Assembly: GCA_019112875.1 (NCBI GenBank)
Contig: DXIO01000007.1
Coordinates: 1-44,593, forward strand
Direction: 5' to 3'
Source of the DNA: Candidatus Aquabacterium excrementipullorum
GTDB lineage: Bacteria > Pseudomonadota > Gammaproteobacteria > Burkholderiales > Burkholderiaceae_C
Length of the DNA stretch: 44,593 bases
In this document: one piece after another, positions 7,942 through 16,776 of the stretch
Numbering within the stretch: position 1 is the first letter of the stretch
Layout: each line of letters opens with the position of its first letter
Notes under the pieces: generated by a model
The model's database searches: none
Told to the model about the DNA's origin: nothing
What the model saw: only the letters and a program-made list of their open reading frames with translations
Made by a program: the position numbers and the translations under genes

Positions 7942-8529
7942 TCAGGCGGCGGCCAGCAGCTGGGCCGTGTCGAACACGCTGCTCATGGGCGGCAGGCTCA
8001 CCGTCATGGGCTGGGGCGCGTTCTTGGAGACCTTCACCGGCTTGGCGGCGGCGGCAGCGTCGTTCTGGGCGGCCTCGGGGCGGTCCCAGTGGCCAGCCGA
8101 TTCCTTGCCGGAGACGGCGATGGAATAGAACACGCGGAACGGGATCTTGCGCTCGGACCAGAAATCGGCCGCGTCGCGGAAGGCGTCGAGCAGCTGCTCG
8201 CGCGATTCGCGGTCCATGCGGGCGCCGTCGGGCAGCAGCTCGAGCACGACCACGAAACCGGGCTGCGGGCCCGACTTGTGGACCATGTCCGTGATGCAGT
8301 CGTACAGGGCGTCCAGGTTCTTGCCGAAATGATCGGGGAACAGGAAGTCCTTGGCGATGATGTCCAGCACGTCCTGCTTGTTCTGGGCGGCGCCCAGGTT
8401 GGTGTACAGGAAGTGGTGGCCGATCTGGTGCGCGGAGGTCTGCAGATCGTCAGGCCGGTAGGCGCGGATGGACTGAACGATGTTGGGGCGGATGGATTGC
8501 AACAACATGATCGCTTGAGGCTCGTACAT
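7942..8529 (-). CDS. Barstar-like ribonuclease inhibitor
   Basis: A 195-aa cytoplasmic protein whose middle (about residues 60-150) carries the barstar-family pattern DFLFPDHFGKNLDALYDC followed by helix and strand segments (FVVVLELLP). Barstars bind barnase-type RNases and block their active site. The protein is longer than barstar (about 90 aa), with an N-terminal extension and a C-terminal Ala/Pro-rich tail of unknown role. It lies 42 bases downstream of the gene for a barnase-type RNase on the same strand, so it is most likely that enzyme's immunity protein. The start is uncertain: ATGs at 8565, 8529 and 8508 are all possible, and none has a good ribosome site. Confidence 0.82.
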   Translation of the reverse strand: MYEPQAIMLLQSIRPNIVQSIRAYRPDDLQTSAHQIGHHFLYTNLGAAQNKQDVLDIIAKDFLFPDHFGKNLDALYDCITDMVHKSGPQPGFVVVLELLPDGARMDRESREQLLDAFRDAADFWSERKIPFRVFYSIAVSGKESAGHWDRPEAAQNDAAAAAKPVKVSKNAPQPMTVSLPPMSSVFDTAQLLAAA

Positions 8530-8571
8530 GGATGGGATCAGGGTCGGCGGCTGAAAGAAAACCAAACTCGG

Positions 8572-9102
8572 TCAGTGACGGGGATCGATCTTCTGGAAGC
8601 TTTGGTAGTGATCCTGGGTATAGAAACAAGTTTCCGGACTTTGCACAACAAGGCCGCCGCAGACGATGCGCCGGGCGCCACGACTGCGCGCGCCGGGCGC
8701 GGCCACCGTGTATTCGCGGTAGTAGCCACGGGTCTGGCGGGGCAGCTGGCGCTCGCGGTTGCCGAACACGGTGCCGTCCTTGTCGAAGCGGAAGGGGCCG
8801 CCGGCCAGGATGCGTCGGTGGGTGTCCTGGGCCTGCTTGGGCAGGGCCGACAGGGCGACCACACGGGCGGCATCGGCCGTGGTTTCCTTGGCGTCAGTCG
8901 TGGCATCGGTACGCGAGAAGGCCTGGGCGGGCAGGGCTGGGGCCAGTGCCGCAGACAACACCATCAACGCCGAAACCAGAAAGCCTTTGACGCGGTGCGA
9001 CACCTGCTGGAGCGGGTGGCGCGTTGCCTGCTGAGCCAGACCGTGTGTGCGGCTGGTCAGGGCATCGCGAGCAGGCTCCCTCTGTGTCACGTGCGCTGTC
9101 AT
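8572..9102 (-). CDS. Secreted barnase-type ribonuclease (RNase N1/T1 superfamily)
   Basis: A microbial guanyl-specific type RNase. The catalytic domain lies at about residues 95-176. It begins with ILAGGPFRFDKDG and VFGNRERQLP, and carries the expected catalytic residues Glu130 (in YYREYTV), Arg144/145 (GARRIV) and His165 (YTQDHY). Cys148 and Cys159 could form a disulphide. A hydrophobic signal sequence (residues 40-61, ending PAQA) indicates export. The full reading from ATG 9102 gives an unusually long, basic n-region; a GTG at 9003 (residue 34) would give a standard signal peptide and may be the true start. Its neighbour encodes a barstar-like inhibitor, which would protect the cell before export. 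Confidence 0.85.
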   Translation of the reverse strand: MTAHVTQREPARDALTSRTHGLAQQATRHPLQQVSHRVKGFLVSALMVLSAALAPALPAQAFSRTDATTDAKETTADAARVVALSALPKQAQDTHRRILAGGPFRFDKDGTVFGNRERQLPRQTRGYYREYTVAAPGARSRGARRIVCGGLVVQSPETCFYTQDHYQSFQKIDPRH

Positions 9103-9220
9103 GGTCCTGTGGCGTGCTGACGTGCTAATCGGTAGCGGCTGTGTGGCCCAGCCTTGGCGATCTCGAGTGCGAGTTCCGTAAAAGCCGAAATGCTACTGAA
9201 ATGGGCGCAAAAGCTCAAGA

Positions 9221-9252
9221 GCCCCGGTCCCGAAATAAGAGGGACGAGGGGC
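9221..9252 (-). terminator. GC-rich hairpin, probable second terminator after malic enzyme
   Basis: GCCCCGGTCCC (9221-9231) pairs with GGGACGAGGGGC (9241-9252) with a single extra base, closing a 9-base AT-rich loop. On the minus strand it is followed by TCTTGAGCTTTTG, a weak U-tract. It lies about 140 bases past the malic enzyme stop. Confidence 0.5.
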
Positions 9253-9262
9253 CTTTGCCTCA

Positions 9263-9287
9263 GGGGTTGACAGTTTGCGTTAACCCC
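9263..9287 (-). terminator. Inverted repeat downstream of malic enzyme
   Basis: GGGGTTGAC (9263-9271) and GTTAACCCC (9279-9287) form a 9-bp stem with one mismatch. The T-run (TTTT) is on the plus-strand side, so as a minus-strand terminator it is imperfect. It may act with the hairpin at 9221-9252. Confidence 0.4.
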
Positions 9288-9391
9288 TTTTCGTGACGGA
9301 TGCACACCGTGTCCATGGGCCTTTTGGCGTCATCGGGGCAGCACCGGGGCGCCATGGACAAGGGTGCGCCGGCGCCTGGCCGGCCCTGGCA

Positions 9392-11686
9392 TCAACGCGT
9401 GGCGTTGGCCTCGGCGACGGTCATCGCCGTCATGTTGACGATGCGGCGCACGGTGGCCGACGGCGTCAGGATGGTGACCGGCTTGGCCGCGCCCAGCAGC
9501 ACGGGCCCCAAGGCGATGTTGTTGCCGCAGGCGACCTTCAGCAGGTTGTAGGCGATGTTGGCCGCGTCGATGTTGGGGCACACCAGCAGGTTGGCCTCGC
9601 CGCTCAGGGTGCTGCGGGGCATCAGCTGGCCACGGTAGGCGGCATCGAGCGCGGTGTCGCCGTGCATCTCGCCATCGACCTCCAGCCAGGGCGCCTGCTG
9701 CTGGATCAGGGCGAGCGCCTCGCGCATCTTCAGCGCCGAGGGCTGGTTGCTCGAGCCGAAGTTCGAGTGCGACAGCAGCGCGGCCTTGGGCGGCTGGCCG
9801 AAGCGCATCATTTCCTCGGCGGCCATGATGGTGATCTCGGCCAGCTGCTCGGCGGTCGGGTCGTAGTTGACGTGCGTGTCCAGCAGGTTCACCGTGCGGC
9901 CCGGCAGGATCAGGCCGGTCATGGCGGCATAGGTCTTGACGCCGGCGCGCTTGCCGATCACCTGGTCGATGTAATGCAGGTGCAGTGCGGTCGAGCCCCA
10001 GGTGCCGCAGATCAGGCCGTCGACCTCGCCCTTGTGCAGCAGCATCGAGGCGATCAGCGTCAGGCGGCGGCGCATCTCGATCTTGGCCATCTGCTCGGTC
10101 ACGCCCTTGCGGTCGGCCAGGCGGTGGTAGGTCTGCCAGTAGTCGCGGTAGCGCGGGTCGTTCTCGGTGCTGACCAGGTCGACATCCACGCCGGGCTTGA
10201 GGCGCAGGCCCATGGTCTCCAGGCGCTTCTCGATCACGGCGGGGCGGCCGATCAGCGTGGGGCGGGCGATGCCTTCGTCGACCACGATCTGGGCGGCGCG
10301 CAGCACGCCTTCGTTCTCACCCTCGGCGTAGGCGATGCGCTTGTTCTTGGCGCGCTTGGCCACGCTGAAGATGGGCTTCATCGTGGTGCCCGAGGCGTAG
10401 ACGAAGCTCTGCAGCTTCTCGCCGTAGGCGATGTAGTCCTTGATCGGGCGGGTGGCCACGCCGGAGTGATCGGCCGCCAGCGCCACGGCCGGCGCGATCT
10501 TCATCATCAGGCGCGGATCGAAGGGCTTGGGGATCAGGTACTCGGGGCCGAAGCTCAGGTTCACGCCCGCGTAGGCGGCGGCCACCACGTCGTTCTGCTC
10601 GGCCTGGGCCAGCTCGGCGATGGCGTGCACGGCCGCGATCTCCATCTCGTCGGTGATGGTGGTCGAGCCCGAATCCAGCGCACCCCGGAAGATGTACGGG
10701 AAGCACAGGACGTTGTTGACCTGGTTGGGGTAATCGGTGCGGCCGGTGGCCATGATGGCGTCGTCGCGCACCGCCTTGACGTCTTCCGGCAGGATCTCGG
10801 GGTTGGGGTTGGCCAGCGCGAAGATGATGGGCTTGGCGGCCATCTTGGCGACCATCTCGGGCTTGAGCACCCCCCCGGCGGACAGGCCCAGGAAGATGTC
10901 GGCGCCTTCGATGGCCTCGGCCAGCTTGCGCTGTTCGGTCTTCTGCGCGAACACGGCCTTGTCCGGGTCCATCAGCTCGACACGGCCTTCGTAGACCACG
11001 CCGGCCAGGTCGGTCACCCAGATGTTTTCGCGGGGCACGCCCAGCTTGACCAGCAGGGTCAGGCAGGCGAGGGCGGCGGCACCGGCACCCGAGGTGACCA
11101 GCTTGACGTTCTTGATGTCCTTGCCCACGACCTTCAGGCCGTTGAGCATGGCGGCGCCCACGACGATGGCGGTGCCGTGCTGGTCGTCATGGAACACGGG
11201 GATGTTCATGCGCTCGCGCAGCTTGCGCTCGACGTAGAAGCAGTCGGGGGCCTTGATGTCTTCGAGGTTGATGCCGCCGAAGGTGGGCTCCAGGCTGGCG
11301 ATGATGTCGACCAGCTTGTCCGGGTCCTTCTCGTTGATCTCGATGTCGAACACATCGATGTCGGCGAACTTCTTGAACAGGACGGCCTTGCCTTCCATCA
11401 CCGGCTTGGCGGCCAGCGGGCCGATGTCGCCCAGGCCCAGCACGGCGGTGCCGTTGGTGATCACGGCGACCAGGTTGCCCCGGCTGGTGTACTTGAAGGC
11501 ATTGGCCGGGTTCTCGACGATCTCCTCGCAGGGCGCGGCCACGCCGGGCGAGTAGGCCAGCGCCAGGTCGCGCTGGTTGGTGAGCTGCTTCGTGGCGCTG
11601 ATCGCGAGCTTTCCGGGGGTAGGGAACTCGTGGTACTCAAGGGCGTTTTTCTTGAGCTCGGCGCGTTTTTGTTCGGGGGTGGTCAT
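9392..11686 (-). CDS. maeB: NADP-dependent malic enzyme, MaeB type with phosphotransacetylase-like domain
   Basis: A 764-aa cytoplasmic enzyme that oxidatively decarboxylates malate to pyruvate, producing NADPH. The N-terminal malic domain (about 1-420) has [35 protein letters not shown] and [13 protein letters not shown] Rossmann region with [13 protein letters not shown] follows. The C-terminal domain (about 430-764) is phosphotransacetylase-like ([17 protein letters not shown], then [19 protein letters not shown]), the usual MaeB architecture, where it is thought to be regulatory rather than catalytic. ATG 11686 begins [13 protein letters not shown], the standard family start. It is divergent from thiL. 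Confidence 0.95.
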   Translation of the reverse strand: MTTPEQKRAELKKNALEYHEFPTPGKLAISATKQLTNQRDLALAYSPGVAAPCEEIVENPANAFKYTSRGNLVAVITNGTAVLGLGDIGPLAAKPVMEGKAVLFKKFADIDVFDIEINEKDPDKLVDIIASLEPTFGGINLEDIKAPDCFYVERKLRERMNIPVFHDDQHGTAIVVGAAMLNGLKVVGKDIKNVKLVTSGAGAAALACLTLLVKLGVPRENIWVTDLAGVVYEGRVELMDPDKAVFAQKTEQRKLAEAIEGADIFLGLSAGGVLKPEMVAKMAAKPIIFALANPNPEILPEDVKAVRDDAIMATGRTDYPNQVNNVLCFPYIFRGALDSGSTTITDEMEIAAVHAIAELAQAEQNDVVAAAYAGVNLSFGPEYLIPKPFDPRLMMKIAPAVALAADHSGVATRPIKDYIAYGEKLQSFVYASGTTMKPIFSVAKRAKNKRIAYAEGENEGVLRAAQIVVDEGIARPTLIGRPAVIEKRLETMGLRLKPGVDVDLVSTENDPRYRDYWQTYHRLADRKGVTEQMAKIEMRRRLTLIASMLLHKGEVDGLICGTWGSTALHLHYIDQVIGKRAGVKTYAAMTGLILPGRTVNLLDTHVNYDPTAEQLAEITIMAAEEMMRFGQPPKAALLSHSNFGSSNQPSALKMREALALIQQQAPWLEVDGEMHGDTALDAAYRGQLMPRSTLSGEANLLVCPNIDAANIAYNLLKVACGNNIALGPVLLGAAKPVTILTPSATVRRIVNMTAMTVAEANATR

Positions 11687-11774
11687 GGGTAAATTCGGCC
11701 CTTTCAGCCCGCCATTGTAGGAATTCCGGTTCAGGGCGGGTTGTGGATTGCCGCAGGGGTGGACAATCCGGCGC
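11687..11774. promoter_or_regulatory. Divergent promoter region, malic enzyme and thiL
   Basis: The 88 bases between two divergent starts must hold both promoters. It contains a perfect inverted repeat GGATTG (11745-11750) / CAATCC (11764-11769) just before the thiL start, and a CCCGCC/GGCGGG pair further upstream. These could be operators or leader hairpins; no known riboswitch was recognised. Confidence 0.35.
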
Positions 11775-12785
11775 ATGTCTTTGGGTGAATTCGACCTCAT
11801 CGAGCGCTATTTCAACCGTGTCCACCATGCGGCGGACCAGGGGCCGCGCCGTGCCGTCGTGCCCAACGGGGATGACTGCGCCGTGATCGCGCCGGCCGCC
11901 GGCATGCAGCTGGCCGTGTCCACGGACACGATGGTGGAGGGGCGGCACTTTTTGTCCACGGTGGATCCGGCGCGGCTGGGGCACAAGGCCTTGGCCGTGA
12001 ACCTGTCGGATCTGGCCGCGTGCGGCGCCAAACCGCTGGCCTTCACGCTGGCGCTGACGCTGCCGCGCGTGGATGAGCGCTTTCTGGCGGGTTTTGCCAG
12101 CGGTTTGCTGGCCTTGGCCGACGAACACGATTGCGAACTGGTCGGCGGCGACACCACGGCCGGCCCCCTGGCCATCGGCATCACGGTGATGGGCGAGGTG
12201 CCGCCGGGGCAGGCCCTGCTGCGCAGCGGCGCCCAGCCAGGCGATGAGCTGTGGGTGAGCGGCTGGCCGGGCGAGGCGCGCCTGGCGCTGGAGGCCTTCC
12301 GGGGCACCTTGAAGCCGCCGCTCAGTGGCGAAGCCTTCGAGGCCGCGCGCCTGCGCATGGAGCAGCCGTCGCCGCGTGTGGCCCTGGGCCTGGCGCTGCG
12401 TGGCCTGGCGTCATCCGCGATCGACGTGTCCGATGGCTTGCTGGGCGACCTGGGCCATGTGCTCAAGCGCAGCCGGGTAGGCGCCGCGATCGCGCTGGGC
12501 GCCTTGCCCGTGAGCCCCTGGCTGGCCTCGCGGCCGGTGGCCGAGCAGCAGGACAACGTGCTGGCCGGTGGCGACGACTACGAACTGCTGTTCACCGCCC
12601 CGGCGGCGCGCCATGCCGAGGTGCTGGCGGCCGGGCAGGCGGCGGGCGTGCCGGTGCACCGCATCGGCCTGGTCCAGGCCGAGGCCGGTTTGCGCCTGCT
12701 CGACGGGGGCTGGGGCGCCGAGGGGCCGGTGGGGTGGCCCACGGCCAACCGCTGGACCTCGTTCGACCATTTCAGATCGGCCTGA
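11775..12785 (+). CDS. thiL: Thiamine-monophosphate kinase
   Basis: A 336-aa enzyme that phosphorylates thiamine monophosphate to thiamine pyrophosphate, the last step of thiamine cofactor synthesis. The family start GEFDLIERYF is at residues 4-13. The metal/ATP-binding segments are present: VVPNGDDCAVI, STDTMVEGRHF, AVNLSDLAACGAKP, GGDTTAG and SAIDVSDGLLGDLGH, plus GGDDYELLF near residue 270. Length is normal. pgpA starts 14 bases later, the thiL-pgpA pairing seen in many proteobacteria. Confidence 0.95.
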   Translation: MSLGEFDLIERYFNRVHHAADQGPRRAVVPNGDDCAVIAPAAGMQLAVSTDTMVEGRHFLSTVDPARLGHKALAVNLSDLAACGAKPLAFTLALTLPRVDERFLAGFASGLLALADEHDCELVGGDTTAGPLAIGITVMGEVPPGQALLRSGAQPGDELWVSGWPGEARLALEAFRGTLKPPLSGEAFEAARLRMEQPSPRVALGLALRGLASSAIDVSDGLLGDLGHVLKRSRVGAAIALGALPVSPWLASRPVAEQQDNVLAGGDDYELLFTAPAARHAEVLAAGQAAGVPVHRIGLVQAEAGLRLLDGGWGAEGPVGWPTANRWTSFDHFRSA

Positions 12786-12799
12786 CCGACAATCGCCCG

Positions 12800-13402
12800 A
12801 TGAACGCCGACGCGCCTTCCGCATCCCCCGACGCACCGCCCGCAGCGGCTCCGCGCAAGCCGTCCGTGGGCCTGCTGCTGAGCCACCCGGCGCACTTCAT
12901 CGCTTTCGGCGCCGGCAGCGGGCTGAGTCCGAAGGCGCCTGGCACGGTGGGCACCTTGTGGGGCTGGGCCAGCTTCCTGGTGCTGGAGCGCTGGTGGGGC
13001 CTGGGCGCGGCGGCGGACCTGAAATGGGCGCTGCTGATCGGCGTGGGCACCCTGGTGGGCTGGTGGGCCAGCACGCACACCGCGCGCAGCCTGCGCGTGG
13101 CCGATCCGGGCTCGGTGGTGATCGACGAAATCCTGGCCTTCTGGCTGGTGCTGTGGCTGGTCTCGCCCACAGGCTTTTGGGGCCAGGCCCTGGCCTTTGG
13201 CCTGTTCCGCTATTTCGATGCCGCCAAGCCGGGGCCTGTGGCCTGGGCCGATGGCCTGTTCAAGCACCGCAAGGGCCAGCCCGTCGGCTGGGCGCAGGGC
13301 CTGGGCATCCTGCTGGACGACTACGTGGCCGCGCTGTGCACGCTGATGGTGCTGGCGCTGGGCGTGTCGCTGCGCCAATGCACGGGCTGGGGTGGCGCAT
13401 GA
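12800..13402 (+). CDS. pgpA: Phosphatidylglycerophosphatase A
   Basis: A 200-aa inner-membrane enzyme that removes the phosphate from phosphatidylglycerol phosphate to give phosphatidylglycerol. The family motifs are present: GSGLSPKAPGTVGTLW near the N-terminus, VVIDEILAFW and FRYFDAAKPGPVAWAD. Several hydrophobic helices flank them. The first 20 or so residues are Ala/Pro-rich and probably disordered. It lies between thiL and cinA, overlapping cinA by four bases (ATGA). Its product feeds cardiolipin synthesis, for which a Cls-type enzyme is encoded at 1438-2895. Confidence 0.93.
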   Translation: MNADAPSASPDAPPAAAPRKPSVGLLLSHPAHFIAFGAGSGLSPKAPGTVGTLWGWASFLVLERWWGLGAAADLKWALLIGVGTLVGWWASTHTARSLRVADPGSVVIDEILAFWLVLWLVSPTGFWGQALAFGLFRYFDAAKPGPVAWADGLFKHRKGQPVGWAQGLGILLDDYVAALCTLMVLALGVSLRQCTGWGGA

Positions 13403-13944
13403 GCGACGCTGCTGTTGACACGACGCTGGCCGTGTCTGCCCAGACGGCGGTGCGCGCCCTGGTGGCCGAGCTGGCCCAGGCCCTGCCCGCCCAGGGCTGG
13501 CTGCTGGCCACGGCCGAGTCCTGCACCGGCGGGCTGATCGCGGCCTCCTGCACCGACCTGGCCGGCTCCAGCGCGTGGTTCGACCGGGCCGTGGTCAGCT
13601 ACAGCAACGAGGCCAAGACCGAGTTGCTGGGTGTGGATGCGGCGTTGATCACGGCCCACGGCGCGGTCAGCGAGCCGGTGGCCCGCGCCATGGCCGAGGG
13701 TGTGCTCGCGCGCTCGAAGGCCGAGGTGGCCGTCGCGGTGACGGGCATCGCCGGCCCGGGCGGCGGCTCGGCGGAAAAGCCCGTGGGCACCGTGTGGCTG
13801 GCCTGGGCGCGCCGTGGTGAAGCCACGCGGGCGGACAAGCATGTGTTCGCCGGGGACCGCAACGCTGTGCGCTGGCAGACCTGCGAGGTGGCCTTGCGCG
13901 GCGTGCTCGCGATGGCGCAAGGCGCGGCGGCAACGGGCCGCTGA
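13399..13944 (+). CDS. CinA C-terminal family amidohydrolase (PncC-like)
   Basis: A 181-aa stand-alone CinA C-terminal domain protein. Members hydrolyse nicotinamide mononucleotide to nicotinate mononucleotide plus ammonia in NAD recycling. The diagnostic ATAESCTGGLIAA is near residues 35-48, then SSAWFDRAVVSYSNEAK and VAVTGIAGPGGG. The CinA N-terminal MoaB-like domain is absent, as in PncC. The start overlaps the pgpA stop (ATGA), so the two are probably translationally coupled. Confidence 0.92.
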   Translation: MSDAAVDTTLAVSAQTAVRALVAELAQALPAQGWLLATAESCTGGLIAASCTDLAGSSAWFDRAVVSYSNEAKTELLGVDAALITAHGAVSEPVARAMAEGVLARSKAEVAVAVTGIAGPGGGSAEKPVGTVWLAWARRGEATRADKHVFAGDRNAVRWQTCEVALRGVLAMAQGAAATGR

Positions 13945-13974
13945 ACCGCCATCGCCGCGGGCCCATCGCTGGGC

Positions 13975-15798
13975 TCAGGCCACCGGTTCGCCGTTCGCGG
14001 CCTCGCCAGTCCCCTCATCGGCCTCCAGCGCCTGCTGGATCGCCGCCAGCAGCGTGTCCACCACCACCGGCTTGTGCAGCAGGATCAGGCCCTCGGCGCT
14101 GGCTTCCTTCAGTCGGTCTGGCGCCGTGTCGCCGCTGATCAGCAGCGCCGGCAACCCGGGCTGTTGCTGGCGCAGCTTGCGGATGGCCTTGATGCCGCTT
14201 TGCTCGCCGCGCAGGCGCAGGTCGGCCAGCACGATGTCGGGCGGGTCGGCGGCGGCCAGGCGCATGGCCTCGTCGGTGCAGGCCGCCAGCGTCACGCGGC
14301 AGCCCAGCGAGTTCAGCAGCGCCTTCGTGGCGGCGCGCACATCGCTTTCGTCGTCGATGACGAGCATGTGGCACGAAGGCATGCTCGCCGGTGACGCGGG
14401 CTCGGTGTCGCCGGGAGCTGGCAGAGCACCCTGCGGTGGGGGCAGGGTCAGCGCTACTTCCGTGCCCACGCCGGGCTCCGACACCAGCCTCAGTTCCAGC
14501 CCCAGCAGCCGCGACAGGCGCTGCACGATGGACAGGCCCAGCCCCAGGCCTTTGCCGCGATCCCGCTCGGGGTTGTCCAGCTGGAAGAACTCTTCGAACA
14601 CCTGCGCCTGGTGCTGCGCGGGAATGCCGCGCCCGGTGTCCTTGATGGCGATGAAGGCCTGGCGGGGCGCGCCGGGCAAGGTTGGCACCTGCCAGCCGGC
14701 GCGGATCCACACCACGCCGGCATCGCAGTACTTCAGCGCGTTGTCCAGCAGGTTGCGCACGATGCGTGTCAGATGGGCGTCGTCGGTGTGCGCGGCGAGG
14801 TGCTCGTCCTCGCATTCCAGCACCAGGCGCAGTCCTTTGGCGGCGGCCACCGGCGCATAAGCCTGGTGCAATTGGGTCAGCAGGGGCGACAGCGCCACCG
14901 TGCGCGAGCGCGATTCGACGATGCCGGCGTCCAGGCGCGACAGGTCCAGCAGGCCCGAGAGCTGCTCGCCCAGCGCCTTGAGCGCCGTGTTCATGTGGTT
15001 GACGATGGCCTGGCCGCGCGGCGAGAGCTCACCCGTGTTCAGCGAGGCGCTGAACAGCGCGAGGGTGTGCAGCGGCTGGCGCAGGTCATGGCTGGCCGAG
15101 GCCAGGAAGCGGGTCTTGGCCGCGTTGGCCTGCTCGGCCAGGGCCAGGGCCTGGCGCAGCTCGTCGTTCAACTGGTACTCACGCCGGCGCAGGTCCACCG
15201 CGCGCTCCAGGGCCTGGTGGTTGTCGCGCGCCAGGGAGAGCAGCACCATCAGGTACAGCACGATCAGCACCGCCATCGACGGGCCCAGCCAGCTTTGTTC
15301 GTCGGGCGCTGGAGGCTGCGGCGTGAAGGCCCAGGCGGCGGCCAGGCTCAGCATCACCGGCACCGCATAGGCCGGGTAGATGCGCGGGTGCCCGGCGGTG
15401 CTGCCCACGGCCGCGCTGGACAGGCCCGTCAGCAGCATGGACAGCACGGCCCGCTCCAGATCACCCATGCCCGGGAAGAACAGCAGGCTCAGTGCGTGCG
15501 CCACCCCGTTCAGGCCGCTGAGCAGCACCGCGCGCCGCATCGGTGGCCCCAGCGGCTGGCCGGGCACGGGCGCGTGGCGAAGGCCGGTCCAGCGCATCAA
15601 CAGCACGGCGGTGACCAGGGCCAGCCACGCGCCCACCCACAGCGGCGAGTGCGTGCGCAGCGCCAGCATCGCGATCAGCAGGGCCGCCAGGAACACGGGG
15701 AAGGGAATGCGCGACACCTGTCGCGCCACCAAGCCCAGCGTTTCATGCGCTGCCGGCTGGGGCGGGGTCTGCAGCGGCCGGGCCCCCGGGGCTACCAT
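13975..15798 (-). CDS. Hybrid sensor histidine kinase with C-terminal receiver domain
   Basis: A 607-aa inner-membrane signalling protein. Six hydrophobic segments span about residues 30-190. A helical linker leads to a HisKA domain with the phosphoacceptor His237 in the SHDLRQPLHTL variant. The ATPase domain has N353 (NLLDNALKY), DTGRGI at 387-392 and GKGLGLGLS near 416. A receiver domain occupies about 477-595 with phospho-acceptor Asp526 (DIVLADLRL) and LLHKP. The input is unknown; no periplasmic sensor domain is seen. Its start overlaps the stop of the LuxR-type response regulator by 7 bases, so the two are an operon and probable partners. Confidence 0.9.
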   Translation of the reverse strand: MVAPGARPLQTPPQPAAHETLGLVARQVSRIPFPVFLAALLIAMLALRTHSPLWVGAWLALVTAVLLMRWTGLRHAPVPGQPLGPPMRRAVLLSGLNGVAHALSLLFFPGMGDLERAVLSMLLTGLSSAAVGSTAGHPRIYPAYAVPVMLSLAAAWAFTPQPPAPDEQSWLGPSMAVLIVLYLMVLLSLARDNHQALERAVDLRRREYQLNDELRQALALAEQANAAKTRFLASASHDLRQPLHTLALFSASLNTGELSPRGQAIVNHMNTALKALGEQLSGLLDLSRLDAGIVESRSRTVALSPLLTQLHQAYAPVAAAKGLRLVLECEDEHLAAHTDDAHLTRIVRNLLDNALKYCDAGVVWIRAGWQVPTLPGAPRQAFIAIKDTGRGIPAQHQAQVFEEFFQLDNPERDRGKGLGLGLSIVQRLSRLLGLELRLVSEPGVGTEVALTLPPPQGALPAPGDTEPASPASMPSCHMLVIDDESDVRAATKALLNSLGCRVTLAACTDEAMRLAAADPPDIVLADLRLRGEQSGIKAIRKLRQQQPGLPALLISGDTAPDRLKEASAEGLILLHKPVVVDTLLAAIQQALEADEGTGEAANGEPVA

Positions 15799-16481
15799 TC
15801 GCGCTTCTTGCGGGGCGCGGGGCGGGGCACGGCCTCGCCCTGGCCGACCAGGCCCAGTTCATGGGCGCGGTACATGGCCTGCGCGCGGTTGCTCACGCCC
15901 AGGCGCTGGTACACAGCCCACAGGTGCGCCTTCACCGTGCCTTCGGCGATGCCGATGTCGCGCGCGATCAGCTTGTTCGATTTGCCCTGCAGCAGGCTGC
16001 GCAGCACGGCCATCTGTCGCTCGCTGAAGGCGTCGGCGGCAGCAGGCGGACGCTGGTGGGGCAGGGCCGCAGGCGGCGGCGCATGGCGGGTCGCCAGGGC
16101 CTGGGGCGGCAGGTAGATGCCCTGGCCCGTCACGCAGCGCAGCGCCTGCACGGTGGCGGCGGGGTCGGTGTCCTTGGGGATGAACCCCGCCGCGCCGGCC
16201 TGGATGCAGGCCTCGATGGTGGCCGGGTCGTCGTCGGCGGACACGATCACCACGCTGGCGTCCTCGAAGTGCTGGCGTACCGTGGCCAGTGCCTCCAGCC
16301 GGCTGGGGCCGGGCAGGTTCAGGTCGAGCAGGATCAGGTCGATGTCTTGGGCGTCTGGCAGCGCGCAGGCGTCCAGCACCCGGGCGCTTTGCAGCACCTG
16401 GGTGGTGGGGTCCAGCGTCAACAGCAGGCTCTTGAGGCCTTCGCGGAAGAGTGGATGGTCATCAATGATCAGGACGCGCAC
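15792..16481 (-). CDS. NarL/LuxR-family response regulator
   Basis: A 229-aa two-component regulator. The receiver domain (1-120) has the acidic pair in LIIDDHPLF, phospho-acceptor Asp53 in LILLDLNLPG and Lys in FIPKDTDP. A Pro/Ala-rich linker follows. The LuxR-type HTH is at about 151-216 (FSERQMAVLRSLLQGKSNKLIARDIGIAEG written here in two parts: FSERQMAVLRSLLQG and KSNKLIARDIGIAEG). It precedes and overlaps the hybrid kinase gene on the same strand. Targets are unknown. It reads away from cysB across a 295-base gap. Confidence 0.92.
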   Translation of the reverse strand: MRVLIIDDHPLFREGLKSLLLTLDPTTQVLQSARVLDACALPDAQDIDLILLDLNLPGPSRLEALATVRQHFEDASVVIVSADDDPATIEACIQAGAAGFIPKDTDPAATVQALRCVTGQGIYLPPQALATRHAPPPAALPHQRPPAAADAFSERQMAVLRSLLQGKSNKLIARDIGIAEGTVKAHLWAVYQRLGVSNRAQAMYRAHELGLVGQGEAVPRPAPRKKREW

Positions 16482-16776
16482 GGCTGTAATTACCTCGCCA
16501 ACCGTTTCGGGAGATCAATGATGGGCCCTGAGCAAATGCCTTTTGTCGTTGTGATCTGACAGCGTGTGTCGATCCGTTGGGGGGGATTTTCCGTGATCCC
16601 GGCGCATGCCGCCGCGATGTAAACCTTCGTTTAGCCCGCGTGGTGGGACACAGCGCCGCCCACCGCATGGAAAGGGCCCTCTCTCTTCACTTTCCGCATA
16701 TCGATAGAACAAAATAGTTGTTTTGCTCATAATGAGGCCTGTCCAAAATGCGCAGACCGCATTTAGAGAGCCCTTT
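16482..16776. promoter_or_regulatory. Divergent intergenic region, response regulator and cysB
   Basis: A 295-base region with no convincing gene and lower GC than its surroundings. It includes a short perfect inverted repeat TAAAC-CTTC-GTTTA (16620-16633), two GGGCCCT-containing stretches and an AT-rich strip just before cysB. Both promoters should lie here. Confidence 0.45.
16710..16725. promoter_or_regulatory. Inverted repeat in the cysB promoter region
   Basis: CAAAA-TAGTTG-TTTTG is a perfect 5-bp inverted repeat 51 bases before the cysB ATG, directly ahead of a -10-like CATAAT (16728-16733). LysR-type regulators commonly bind such AT-rich dyads and repress their own promoters. Autoregulation by CysB is an inference. 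Confidence 0.4.

Larger units (their letters stand above)
9103..9391. other. Intergenic region between malic enzyme and RNase genes
   Basis: A 289-base gap with no convincing gene. It holds two inverted repeats (annotated separately) that could end the malic enzyme transcript. The promoter for the RNase operon on the minus strand is presumably between 9103 and 9220; no clear -35/-10 pair was identified. Confidence 0.5.

Noticed and set aside
9293-11692. A plus-strand open frame of about 800 codons opposite the malic enzyme gene
   Set aside because: The malic enzyme on the minus strand has every family motif. The opposite frame gives compositionally biased sequence with no recognisable domain.
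11687-11774. A thiamine pyrophosphate riboswitch before thiL
   Set aside because: The 88-base space lacks the conserved THI-box segments and is too short for the full aptamer plus a promoter.
16620-16633. The TAAAC/GTTTA inverted repeat as a terminator
   Set aside because: The stem is only 5 bp with no T-run, and it lies between two divergent genes where no transcript should end.
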